Shown here piece after piece: positions 54,572 to 62,292 of a stretch of 64,000 nucleotides of DNA. The stretch comes from Planctomycetota bacterium (GTDB lineage Bacteria; Planctomycetota; J058), in contig JAMLIC010000009.1 in NCBI GenBank assembly GCA_023954375.1, positions 124,001 to 188,000 of the forward strand, given 5' to 3'. Position numbers and translations under genes: made by a program. Positions within the stretch are counted from its first letter, which is position 1. Every line of letters starts with the position of its first letter. The notes beneath the pieces are model-generated. The model did no database searches. It was not told the origin of the DNA and saw only the letters and a program-made list of their open reading frames with translations.

Positions 54572-56107
54572 TCACACCGGCGTCGGCGCCGGCGCGCCCG
54601 CCCCGGCGAGCACCTGCGAGATCGCGTCGACGACCTCCTGCGGGCTCGCGTAGCGGTCCTCGCGCCGCTTGCGCGTCAGCTTGCGCACGACGCGCGCGAG
54701 GTCCTCGCTCAGGTCGTGCCGGACCGCGCGCGGGTCGGGGACCTCCTCGAGGATGTGCCGGACGAGGATCGCCCCCTGCGACTTGCCGGTGAACGGCACC
54801 TTGCCGGTGGTGAGCTGGAAGAGCGTGATCCCGAGCGAGTAGAGGTCGCTCCTGACGTCGAGCTCCTCCTCGCCGCGCGCCTGCTCGGGCGAGATGTAGA
54901 AGGGCGTGCCGACGGTCGTCCCGGCGATCGTCACCGTCCCCTCGTCGGGGTCGTCGAGGAGCTTGACGATCCCGAAGTCGACGAGCTTGGCGACCCCCTC
55001 GGGCGTGACGATCACGTTCTCGGGCTTCACGTCGCGGTGGACGAGCCCGGCGCCCGACGTGGCGCCGAGGCCGCGCGCGATCTGGAGGCACAGCTCGAGG
55101 GCGCGCCGCTCGGGGAGGCAGGTCTCGCGCTTGAGCAGCTTGTCGAGCGTCTCGCCCTCGACGAACTCGAGCGCCAGGTAGTAGTAGTCCTCGCTGCCGC
55201 CGAAGTCGTAGGCGCGGACGACGTTGTCGTGCTCGATCCGCATGAGCGCCATGGCCTCGCGCTTGAAGCGCTCGAGGTACTGCGTCTTGGCCGACAGGCG
55301 CAGGGGGAGGATCTTCAGCGCCGTCATGCGGTTCGAGGTCACGTGGCGCGCCTTGTAGACGACGCCCATGGCCCCCTTGCCCAGCTCGCGCACGATCTCG
55401 TAGCCGTAGATCGGGCAGTCCTCGGGGGCGATCTCGCCCGTCTCGCTGGCCGACCGCAGGGCGTCCGGCCGCCGGAGGTCGGCGCGGGTCTGCTCGAGCT
55501 CCTCGCCGCCGCTCCAGCCCTTCTCCGACTCGACCACGAGCGGCTTCGGCGGCGCCGGCGGCCGGGCGGGCGGGGGGAAGGCGCCGTCCGTCGCGGCGAG
55601 GTCGAACGCGGCGCGCACGCGCGCGGCCTGGTCGGCGTCGAACTGCGGCCCGATCCGCTCGAGCAGGGCGATCAGCCCGTCGACGCGCGCCTTGCGCGCC
55701 GGCGCCAGGACCTGGTCCACCCGCTCGTAGAGCCCCGGGACCTGCTCCGGCCGCGCGAGCCCCGTCTGCACGAGCCGCGCGCCGAGCGCCTCGCGGAAGC
55801 CCTCGCGCCGCACCTCCTCGAAGAGCGCGCGCAGGGCGTCGACCTCGCCCAGGCCCTCGGCGAAGGCCAGGCGGGCGAGGAGCCGCTCGCGCTCGACGCG
55901 CTCGACGACGAGCACGTTCTTGCGCACGGCCTCGAGGTCGGCCGCGGGCACCAGGTAGCGGTTGCCGAGCGCCTTGCGGAGCGAGAGGTCCTGGCCGGCG
56001 CGCCAGGCGGCGGCCATGTCCCGGACGGCGATCCACAGCGCCTCCGGGCTGACCGCCTCCTCCTTGAGGAGGAGCCGCCCCGTGACGACGTCCCCGTAGC
56101 TCGGCAT
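54572..56107 (-). CDS. Ser/Thr protein kinase with N-terminal helical domain
   Basis: 511 aa from ATG (MPSYGDVVTGRLLLKEEAVS). Residues 1-200 are a helical domain of unknown type (ARLAFAEGLGEVDALRALFE, LVQTGLARPEQVPGLYERVD). The kinase domain spans about 230-495: YEIVRELGKGAMGVVYKARH, ALKILP, HRDVKPENVIV, DFGIVKLLDD, FYISPEQARG, DLYSLGITLFQLTTGKVPF. No transmembrane segment, so cytosolic. Intact, unlike its two convergent neighbours. Confidence 0.92.
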   Translation of the reverse strand: MPSYGDVVTGRLLLKEEAVSPEALWIAVRDMAAAWRAGQDLSLRKALGNRYLVPAADLEAVRKNVLVVERVERERLLARLAFAEGLGEVDALRALFEEVRREGFREALGARLVQTGLARPEQVPGLYERVDQVLAPARKARVDGLIALLERIGPQFDADQAARVRAAFDLAATDGAFPPPARPPAPPKPLVVESEKGWSGGEELEQTRADLRRPDALRSASETGEIAPEDCPIYGYEIVRELGKGAMGVVYKARHVTSNRMTALKILPLRLSAKTQYLERFKREAMALMRIEHDNVVRAYDFGGSEDYYYLALEFVEGETLDKLLKRETCLPERRALELCLQIARGLGATSGAGLVHRDVKPENVIVTPEGVAKLVDFGIVKLLDDPDEGTVTIAGTTVGTPFYISPEQARGEEELDVRSDLYSLGITLFQLTTGKVPFTGKSQGAILVRHILEEVPDPRAVRHDLSEDLARVVRKLTRKRREDRYASPQEVVDAISQVLAGAGAPAPTPV

Positions 56108-56209
56108 CCCCTGGCCGCCCCGGGGTCGGCGCCCACCGCCCCCGGGGGGAGAGTATACCGGCCGCGGGCGCCGGCTCGCCCCTCCCGGCGGCGCGCCGGG
56201 GCCGGCCTG

Positions 56210-57103
56210 CTACCTGGGCAGGGCGTCGATCAGCCCCCGCCCGCGCGGCGGCGGGGGCGGCGGCGGCGCGGCGACCTCGTCCAGGGCGCTCGTCCCCAGG
56301 AAGCGCTCGAAGCGGCCGGTCACCGCGTCGTGGCGCTCGGGCGCGGCGACGACGACCGCGCGCGCGCCGCGGTGCCTGGCGTCCTCGTCGGCGGTCACGA
56401 CCGGCACGCCGCGCCGGCGCAGCCGCTCGACCAGCTGGCCGTTGTTCCCCCGCGTCCCGCCGCCCGGGGTGTGGGTCGACACGAGCCGCCGCCGGGCGTC
56501 GCCGGCGACCCAGCGCTCGAAGGCGTCGAGCTCGCCGTAGAGGCCGTCGTGCAGCCACACCTCGCGCACGTCGACGCCGCCGCGGTCGAGCGCGCGGGCG
56601 ATCACCTTGTAGCCGCCGCTGTGCCCCGAGAGGACGACCGTCCCCGGCGCGGCGCCCTCCGGGACGACGCCCTCGCGCGCGAGCAGCTCGAGCGCCTCGG
56701 CGAGGAAGCGCCGCAGCCCGTCGCGGTCCTCGTGGCGCCCGCCGGCGCTGTCGGCCGCGCGCAGCGGCCCCTGCGGGGCGATGAGGATCGCCGCCCGGCC
56801 GGAGCCGGCGAGCTGCTCGCGCAGGCGCCGCGTCTCGACGCTGCTGACCGTCTCGCCGCGGTGGCCGTGGTAGTGCACGACGATGTCGACCTCCTGCCCC
56901 GGCCGGTGGCCGGCCGGGACGAACACCAGCACGCGGTCGTCGCGGTACTGCGGCCGCGAGGCGTGCGGGAACGGCGCCGTGCGCAGGCGGACGACCGCCG
57001 TGCGGCCGGAGGGCTCCTCGCGCCAGGTCACCTGCGCGCGCGCCTCGCCGGGGAGGGTCAGGGTGAGGAGCGCGCCCATGCAGGCCGCGAGACGGAGGGT
57101 CAT
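56210..57103 (-). CDS. Secreted alpha/beta-hydrolase-like protein
   Basis: 297 aa from ATG 57103, chosen because it starts a signal peptide (MTLRLAACMGALLTLTLPGE ending ARAQ). VDIVVHYHGHRGE and AILIAPQGPL lead to the nucleophile elbow VLSGHSGGYKVIA (GHSGG). HDGLYGELDAFERW supplies a candidate Asp and AAPERHDAVTGRF a candidate His. Probably an exported esterase/peptidase-like hydrolase; substrate unknown. C-terminus Pro rich. Confidence 0.75.
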   Translation of the reverse strand: MTLRLAACMGALLTLTLPGEARAQVTWREEPSGRTAVVRLRTAPFPHASRPQYRDDRVLVFVPAGHRPGQEVDIVVHYHGHRGETVSSVETRRLREQLAGSGRAAILIAPQGPLRAADSAGGRHEDRDGLRRFLAEALELLAREGVVPEGAAPGTVVLSGHSGGYKVIARALDRGGVDVREVWLHDGLYGELDAFERWVAGDARRRLVSTHTPGGGTRGNNGQLVERLRRRGVPVVTADEDARHRGARAVVVAAPERHDAVTGRFERFLGTSALDEVAAPPPPPPPRGRGLIDALPR

Positions 57104-57322
57104 GGCCGGGTCCGAGCAACCGGCGGGCCCCGTGGCGAGCCGCCGGCGGAGGGCGACTTGTGCGTCGCACGGCCGGCCCCGCGGACCGCCTTTGGACCGC
57201 CGAGCCCGACGAGCGCGGTGAGAATCGGCCACCGGCGCCCGGGCGCCTGGATCATGTCGTGCGAGGCCCTGGCCTGTTACGTCGTACACCGCACGGCGAG
57301 GCGAGGCGGCGCGCGACGCTCC

Positions 57323-57361
57323 GCAGCGCCCACCTTCCCCGGCGCCGCCACGATCACACCA
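57323..57361 (-). repeat. Degenerate copy of the stop-codon repeat
   Basis: Read on the minus strand it begins TGGTGTGATCGTGGCGGCG and ends GGGCGCTGC. It aligns along its length with the first 40 bases of copy A, with about eight differences and one gap. It is in the same orientation as the exact copy 190 bases away but is not at a gene end. Confidence 0.55.
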
Positions 57362-57516
57362 GGGCCTGTCCTCGAACCCCGGACGGCCGAGCCGCCTCCG
57401 AGCACACCTCACCGCGCTTCCGCAGCAGGAGCGTCAGGCGAGGCCGAGGAGGGCGAGGCGGTGCCGCGCGAAGGCGAGGGAAGGCGGCCGCCTGGCCGCC
57501 GACCGAGCCTGAGCGG

Positions 57517-57547
57517 CCAGGGTGTCGCGCGAAGCGCGACACCCTGG
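57517..57547. terminator. Perfect 14-bp hairpin downstream of the RING-protein gene
   Basis: CCAGGGTGTCGCGC and GCGCGACACCCTGG flank the loop GAA. Just past the exact 48-base repeat copy, in the direction of the minus-strand gene, it probably terminates that transcript. In the secA copy the same place is taken by the G/C homopolymer tract. Confidence 0.65.
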
Positions 57548-57593
57548 CGAACGGCAGCGCCCGCCATCCTCCGCCGCAGCCGCGATCACACTA
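57546..57593 (-). repeat. 48-nt dispersed repeat, exact inverted copy C
   Basis: Identical over all 48 bases to 36258-36305 on the opposite strand. Its first three bases are the TAG stop of the RING-like membrane protein gene. Confidence 0.85.
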
Positions 57594-58496
57594 CCCCTTC
57601 TTCTTGCCCCCCGGCGCCCGCATGCGGTCGAGCACCGTCCCGCCCCCGCCCGCCGCGCGCGCCAGGGCGTGGAACTCGCCCTCGAGGACCGCGCGCGCCC
57701 AGTGGAGCCCGAGCGCCACCGGCCAGGTGCCGAAGTAGAAGGCGAGCGTGAAGGCCACGGGGACGGCGACGACCAGCAGCAGGGCGAGCTCGCCCCTGGT
57801 GCCGCGGAGCAGGTCCCAGGTGACGACGGCCCAGATCACGAGGCCATAGGCCAGCGCGAGCATGAGGAGCTTGCTCGCGAACATCCAGAAGCGCGCCCGC
57901 GACGAGCGCGCGCCCGGGCGGTCCGGGTCCCACATGAGGTGGTGCGCGCGGTCGGCGTCCTCGCGCAGGGCGCGGTGGACGGCCGCGACGCCCTCGCCCT
58001 CCTGGCGCAGGGCCTCGAGCATGCGCGGCGGGAAGAGGGCCGCCGCCACGAGCAGGCGCAGCGCGCGCACGAGGAGCGCCGTGCGCGTGACGCCGGTGGC
58101 CTCCTCGCAGCCGCAGCCGAAGACGGCGCAGCCGCCGTAGGAGGCCGCGCACTCCTCCCAGCACTCGGCGTGGTAGAGCGCCCCGCAGCCGCGGCGCGCG
58201 CAGCCGACCGCGCCGGCGCGCGCGACGTCGTCGCGGCAGAAGGGACAGCGCATGGCCTCGCGCACGCGCGCGCGCCGGGGGGGGCGGGGCCCGCGCGCCG
58301 CGACCCGCACCTGCCGCGGCGCCGGCGCCGCCGCCGGGCCCGGCGCGCGGGTCCGCAACAGGCGGATCTGGAGCCCCGCCGGCGGGGCGGGCGCGGGGGC
58401 GGGGTCGGGCGGCGCCGGGGGCTCGGGGCCCGGGTCGTCGAGCCCCTCGCGCCGGACCGCCGGCCGCACCAGGTCGCCGTCGTCGCCCGTGAGCAC
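57591..58496 (-). CDS. Prokaryotic RING-finger-like membrane protein
   Basis: 301 aa from ATG 58496; a later ATG at 58253 (MRCPFCRDDVARAG) could be the true start, since the first 80 residues are Pro/Ala/Arg rich. The cysteine array CPFCRDDVARAGAVGCARRG, CGALYHAECWEECA, GGCAVFGCGCEE matches prokaryotic RING-like zinc domains (CxxC...CxxC...HxxCW...C). Two C-terminal hydrophobic regions follow (LLMLALAYGLVIWAVVTW and LALLLVVAVPVAFTLAFYF). Such domains may mediate protein contacts; no ubiquitin-like partner is seen. Confidence 0.72.
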   Translation of the reverse strand: MLTGDDGDLVRPAVRREGLDDPGPEPPAPPDPAPAPAPPAGLQIRLLRTRAPGPAAAPAPRQVRVAARGPRPPRRARVREAMRCPFCRDDVARAGAVGCARRGCGALYHAECWEECAASYGGCAVFGCGCEEATGVTRTALLVRALRLLVAAALFPPRMLEALRQEGEGVAAVHRALREDADRAHHLMWDPDRPGARSSRARFWMFASKLLMLALAYGLVIWAVVTWDLLRGTRGELALLLVVAVPVAFTLAFYFGTWPVALGLHWARAVLEGEFHALARAAGGGGTVLDRMRAPGGKKKG

Positions 58497-58560
58497 GCTC
58501 CCCCACCATGGCGCCGGCCGCGCCGGCCGGCAAGTCGTCCTCCTCGCGGGGGATGGAGCG

Positions 58561-58580
58561 GCCCGTCTATAATGACGGGC
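58561..58580 (+). promoter_or_regulatory. Consensus -10 inside a perfect inverted repeat, before rsgA
   Basis: TATAAT (58568-58573) is the loop between GCCCGTC and GACGGGC, a perfect 7-bp inverted repeat. The ATG of rsgA follows 9 bases after TATAAT, so the transcript would be nearly leaderless. The symmetry could be an operator. Confidence 0.5.
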
Positions 58581-58582
58581 TC

Positions 58583-59572
58583 ATGGCGCGGGTCCTCATC
58601 CAGGGCACGGTGACGAAGCTGCTGGGCGGCGCGAGCAGCGTCGACGCCGGGCCGGACGGGGTCTTCACCTGCGACCTGCGCGCCCGCCTGTTCCGCAAGG
58701 AGGGCCTGCGCCTGGCCGTGGGCGACCGCGTCTCGATCGCGCCCACCGACGACCCGGGCGACGCGGGCGAGCCGCCGGGCGGAGAGGGCGGCGTCCGCCG
58801 GGCCGTGATCGAGGAGGTCGCGCCGCGCCGCTCGGCCCTGCGCCGCGTGCGCGACTTCAAGCGCGACCAGGTGCTCTGCGCCAACGTCGACCGGATCTTC
58901 ATCGTCGTCGCCGCGGCCGACCCGCCCTACAAGCGCCCGTTCATCGACCGCCTGCTCGTCGGCGCCGCCCGCGACGAGCTCCCGGCGACGATCGTCGTCA
59001 ACAAGCTGGACCTCGCGGACGACGACGACTACCAGGCCCTGATCGACGAGGACCTCGACGTCTACGCCCGGCTGGGCGTGCCGTCGCTCCGGGTCAGCGC
59101 GGCGACGGGCGAGGGCCTCGACGCCCTGCGCCAGGCCCTGCGCGACCGGATCTCGGCCGTCGTCGGGCCCTCGGGCGTGGGCAAGTCGACGCTCCTCAAC
59201 GCCGTCTGCCCGGGGCTCGCGCTGCGCACGGGCGAGGTGAGCGAGGTCGACGGGCGCGGTCGGCACACGACGACCGCGGCCGAGCTCGTGCGCCTCCCGG
59301 GCGGCGGCTTCGTGATCGACACGCCCGGGCTGCGCGCGTTCGGCCTGTGGGACCTCCAGCCCGACGAGCTCCTGATCGGCTTCCAGGAGATCGACGAGGC
59401 CGCCGCGGGCTGCCGGTTCACCAACTGCGGCCACCGCGAGGAGCCGGGCTGCGCCGTGCGCCAGGCCGTCGAGGAGGGCGCCGTCGACGCCGAGCGCTAC
59501 GCCAGCTTCCTCAAGCTGCGCGACGAGGTCGAGGCCGAGGCCGCCCTGCGCCAGGCGACGCGGAGGCGCTAG
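58583..59572 (+). CDS. rsgA: Ribosome small-subunit-dependent GTPase RsgA
   Basis: 329 aa from ATG. N-terminal OB fold (VFTCDLRARLFRKEGLRLAV GD). Circularly permuted GTPase order: VVNKLDLA (G4), SAATGEGLDAL (G5), GPSGVGKSTLLNAV (G1), RHTTTA (G2), DTPGLRAFGLWD (G3). C-terminal zinc site CRFTNCGHREEPGC. It acts late in 30S maturation. The stop is followed 3 bases later by the start of the SpoIIE gene. Confidence 0.95.
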   Translation: MARVLIQGTVTKLLGGASSVDAGPDGVFTCDLRARLFRKEGLRLAVGDRVSIAPTDDPGDAGEPPGGEGGVRRAVIEEVAPRRSALRRVRDFKRDQVLCANVDRIFIVVAAADPPYKRPFIDRLLVGAARDELPATIVVNKLDLADDDDYQALIDEDLDVYARLGVPSLRVSAATGEGLDALRQALRDRISAVVGPSGVGKSTLLNAVCPGLALRTGEVSEVDGRGRHTTTAAELVRLPGGGFVIDTPGLRAFGLWDLQPDELLIGFQEIDEAAAGCRFTNCGHREEPGCAVRQAVEEGAVDAERYASFLKLRDEVEAEAALRQATRRR

Positions 59573-59575
59573 CCG

Positions 59576-61777
59576 GTGCTGAGCGAGCGCACGATCACGA
59601 AGCGCGTGGAGGAGGAGCTCGCCCGCGACGAGCGCTGGCGCGTCGTCATCCGCGGCAACTCCTGGCTCTGCCCCTACTGCCTCAGGATCGGCGCCCGCGA
59701 CCTGCGCATGGACGAGGCGATCGAGGAGAAGATCGCCCACCACTTCATCTCCGGCTGCGACGCCTGGAGCTACTTCGAGGCCGAGCCGCACCCGATCGAG
59801 CGCATGCGCCAGACGGCGCGCTTCCTCGTGTTCAAGGGGCGCGTCCTGCGCTGGATCGTCGACGACCCGCGCTTCCGCCTCACGGACGACGCCCGCCGCT
59901 GGGTCTGCCCCTACTGCGCCCAGCCCACGCAGGTCGCCGCCCCCGACCGCCCGCTCGACGACCCCGCCGCCTGGGGCGCCGCGCCCGAGGAGGACCCGTT
60001 CCTGAGCGACCTCGTCGGCCACCTGCTCCGCTGCCCGTCGTTCGCGGAGGGGGAGGACCGGGCCCGCCCGCTCCCGGAGCTGCAGGAGGCGCTCGCCCGC
60101 GGGGCCCACGCCCGCCGCTTCGAGGCGGTGCGCGAGCGCTTCGAGGCGGAGGCCTCCTTCCGGCTCATGGACCAGGAGCGGCGCTGGCTGTGCCCCTTCT
60201 GCGCCAAGGCCCAGCAGGTGCGCCTGCCCGAGGACGGCCCCGACGACCCCTTCTTCCGCGGCCTCGCCGCCCACCTCGAGGGCTGCAAGGCGGCGGCCGT
60301 GCTCGCGGGGCGCCCGCGGCCGGTCGAGGAGCTCAGGGCGCGGATCGCCGCCGACGCCCGCGCCCGGCAGCTCTCCAAGGTCCGCGCCAAGGTGGAGAAG
60401 CACTCGCTCTGGCGCGTGCGCGACCTCTCGGGCGCCTGGCTCTGCCCCTACTGCGGCCTGCCCACGCCGGCCGTCTTCCCCGAGCGCGGCCCCGCGGGGG
60501 AGCGCGACCCGGCGGAGATGGAGCGCTTCTACGGCGAGGTGCACCAGCACCTCGCCGGCTGCGAGGACTACCGCCGCCCGGGCCCGCAGGTGAAGAGCCG
60601 CGAGGAGCTCGCGGCGGCCGTCGAGGCGCGCAACGTCCAGTTCGACCGGCGGCGCCGCATCCACCGCCTCCTCACGACCGACCCCGTGTGGGGCGTCACG
60701 GACGCGTTCAGCAGCTGGGTGTGCCCCTTCTGCGCGCGCGTGCAGAAGCGCGTGCACATCGACCACGCCGAGGGGAGCGCGCTGTTCGAGAAGACCGTCG
60801 AGGCGGTCGTCCACCACCTGTGGGGCGAGTGCCCCACATTCGACGAGGAGCGCGCGCCCCGCTCGACGCGGCAGGACCTGGAGGCGATCGCCCGCCGCCA
60901 GGCGCTCAAGTCGTCGGGGATCCGCGACCCCGGCGTGCGCGTCTCCCAGGGCGCCGAGTCCATGGACGAGCAGTCCTGGATGCGGATCAAGCAGGACCTC
61001 GAGGCGGTGAAGACGCGCGTCGAGCGCGCCAAGCAGCGCGACCAGTCGCTCCGGGAGGCGCGGAGCAAGCAGCTGCGCCTCCTCCCCGAGGTCCCCGACC
61101 TCCCCGGCTACGAGGTCGCCCGCACCTACAAGCCCTGCGACGCCGTCGGCGGCGACTTCTACGCCTTCTTCCGCGCGTCGGAGAGCGAGCACGCCCTGGC
61201 GATCGGCGACATCTCCGGCCACGGGATCGAGGCCGCCCTGCTCATGGGCCTGGCCAAGAAGCTCCTCGAGGTCCACGGCCGCGGGCGGGCGTCGCCGGCG
61301 CAGACGCTGGCGCTCGCCAACCGCGACATCTTCTCCGACCTCGACGACCGCACCTTCGTGACCGTGTTCTACGCGCTCCTCGACACCCAGGCGCGCACGC
61401 TGCGCTTCTCGCGCGCCGGCCACGAGCCGCTCATCCTCTACAACCCCCGCCGGACGCCCCGGCTGAGCGTCCTCGACTCGCGCGGCATGGCGCTCGGCAT
61501 GGACGAGGGGCCCGGGTTCGAGCAGGCGATCGAGGAGCTCGAGGTGCCGCTGCGCCCGGGCGACCTGATCGTGCAGTACACCGACGGGATCACCGAGGCC
61601 ATGAACGCCAGGAACGAGCCCTTCGGCGCCGACCGCCTCTACCAGGTGATCGAGGAGCACGGCCGCCACGAGGCCGAGTACGTCCTGTGGAAGATCGAGA
61701 AGGCGGTCGAGGCCTTCCGCGGGGGCGAGGCGCGGCGCGACGACATGACCATGATCGCCCTGAAGGTGCTCGAGTGA
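59576..61777 (+). CDS. SpoIIE-type PP2C phosphatase with five zinc-finger repeats
   Basis: 733 aa from GTG. Residues 1-460 contain five units of one pattern: W-[LV]-CP-[YF]-C, then 30-60 residues, then H-x3-5-GC or similar (WLCPYC ~31, WVCPYC ~111, WLCPFC ~205, WLCPYC ~289, WVCPFC ~382). Each probably binds one zinc through C2HC. Residues 465-505 are a charged helix. Residues 510-733 are the phosphatase: CDAVGGDFYAFFRA, IGDISGHGIEAALLM, FTVTVFYALLD-like FVTVFYALLDTQ, YTDGITEAMN, DDMTMIALKV, with metal-binding Asp residues kept. Likely a partner-switch regulator; ligand of the finger array unknown. Confidence 0.88.
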   Translation: MLSERTITKRVEEELARDERWRVVIRGNSWLCPYCLRIGARDLRMDEAIEEKIAHHFISGCDAWSYFEAEPHPIERMRQTARFLVFKGRVLRWIVDDPRFRLTDDARRWVCPYCAQPTQVAAPDRPLDDPAAWGAAPEEDPFLSDLVGHLLRCPSFAEGEDRARPLPELQEALARGAHARRFEAVRERFEAEASFRLMDQERRWLCPFCAKAQQVRLPEDGPDDPFFRGLAAHLEGCKAAAVLAGRPRPVEELRARIAADARARQLSKVRAKVEKHSLWRVRDLSGAWLCPYCGLPTPAVFPERGPAGERDPAEMERFYGEVHQHLAGCEDYRRPGPQVKSREELAAAVEARNVQFDRRRRIHRLLTTDPVWGVTDAFSSWVCPFCARVQKRVHIDHAEGSALFEKTVEAVVHHLWGECPTFDEERAPRSTRQDLEAIARRQALKSSGIRDPGVRVSQGAESMDEQSWMRIKQDLEAVKTRVERAKQRDQSLREARSKQLRLLPEVPDLPGYEVARTYKPCDAVGGDFYAFFRASESEHALAIGDISGHGIEAALLMGLAKKLLEVHGRGRASPAQTLALANRDIFSDLDDRTFVTVFYALLDTQARTLRFSRAGHEPLILYNPRRTPRLSVLDSRGMALGMDEGPGFEQAIEELEVPLRPGDLIVQYTDGITEAMNARNEPFGADRLYQVIEEHGRHEAEYVLWKIEKAVEAFRGGEARRDDMTMIALKVLE

Positions 61778-62289
61778 CCCGCTTCGGCGTGCGCGTCTAC
61801 AAGGAGTACTTCAACTTCGCCAGCTCGCACTTCCTCGTCTTCCCCGACGGGGCGCGCGAGGAGCTGCACGGGCACAACTACCAGGTGCGGGTCGCGGTCG
61901 CGGGCGACCTGGGCCCGGGCGACGTCGTCCTCGACTTCTGCCAGCTCAAGCCGATCGTGCGCCGGCTGTGCGCGGCGCTCGACCACCGCACGCTCCTGCC
62001 GCTGCACAACGAGCGCGTCGCGCTCGAGGAGGACGGCGACCACCTGAAGGTGGCCTTCCGGCGCAACGACGGCGGGACCGACCGCTTCCTCTTCCCGCGC
62101 CGCGACTGCGTCCTCCTGCCGATCCCCAACACGAGCACCGAGCGGCTGGCGGAGCACCTGGGCGGGCAGCTGATCGAGGCGCTCGGCCGCGAGGCGCCGG
62201 GCGCGCGGCTCACGCGCCTCGAGGTCGAGGTCGAGGAGTCGCGCGGGCAGTGCGGGCAGTACGTCGCCGACCTGCCGGAGCGGGCCTGA
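61774..62289 (+). CDS. 6-pyruvoyl-tetrahydropterin synthase / QueD family protein
   Basis: 171 aa from GTG that overlaps the phosphatase stop by 4 bases. Zinc-binding His residues appear in FASSHFLVFPDG and ELHGHNYQVRVAVAGDL. The place where QueD has the catalytic Cys is Glu-rich (REELHGHNY), as in PTPS-III-like members. C-terminal PNTSTERLAEHLGGQLIEAL and VEVEESRGQCGQY complete the T-fold, with Glu in VEVEES likely binding pterin. Substrate (queuosine, folate or biopterin branch) not resolved. Confidence 0.85.
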   Translation: MTRFGVRVYKEYFNFASSHFLVFPDGAREELHGHNYQVRVAVAGDLGPGDVVLDFCQLKPIVRRLCAALDHRTLLPLHNERVALEEDGDHLKVAFRRNDGGTDRFLFPRRDCVLLPIPNTSTERLAEHLGGQLIEALGREAPGARLTRLEVEVEESRGQCGQYVADLPERA

Positions 62290-62292
62290 CGC

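Larger units (their letters stand above)
57104..57590. other. 487-base intergenic region with repeats
   Basis: No convincing gene. It holds a 14-base palindrome GGCGCCCGGGCGCC near 57237-57250, a degenerate copy of the stop-codon repeat at 57323-57361, a 14-bp hairpin at 57517-57547, and most of the exact 48-base copy at 57546-57593. The stretch in between is Arg-codon-like (GAGGCGAGGG) without clear function. Confidence 0.6.

Noticed and set aside
54541..54575. TGATCACAGG at the kinase B / kinase convergence as another copy of the stop-codon repeat
   Set aside because: Only about seven bases resemble the element, the stop is TGA and not TAG, and the GCGGCTGCG core is absent.
57160..57738. 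Possible plus-strand gene in the 57.1-57.7 kb gap
   Set aside because: Frames are Arg/Pro/Ser-rich without motifs, run through the repeat elements and overlap the RING-protein gene on the other strand.
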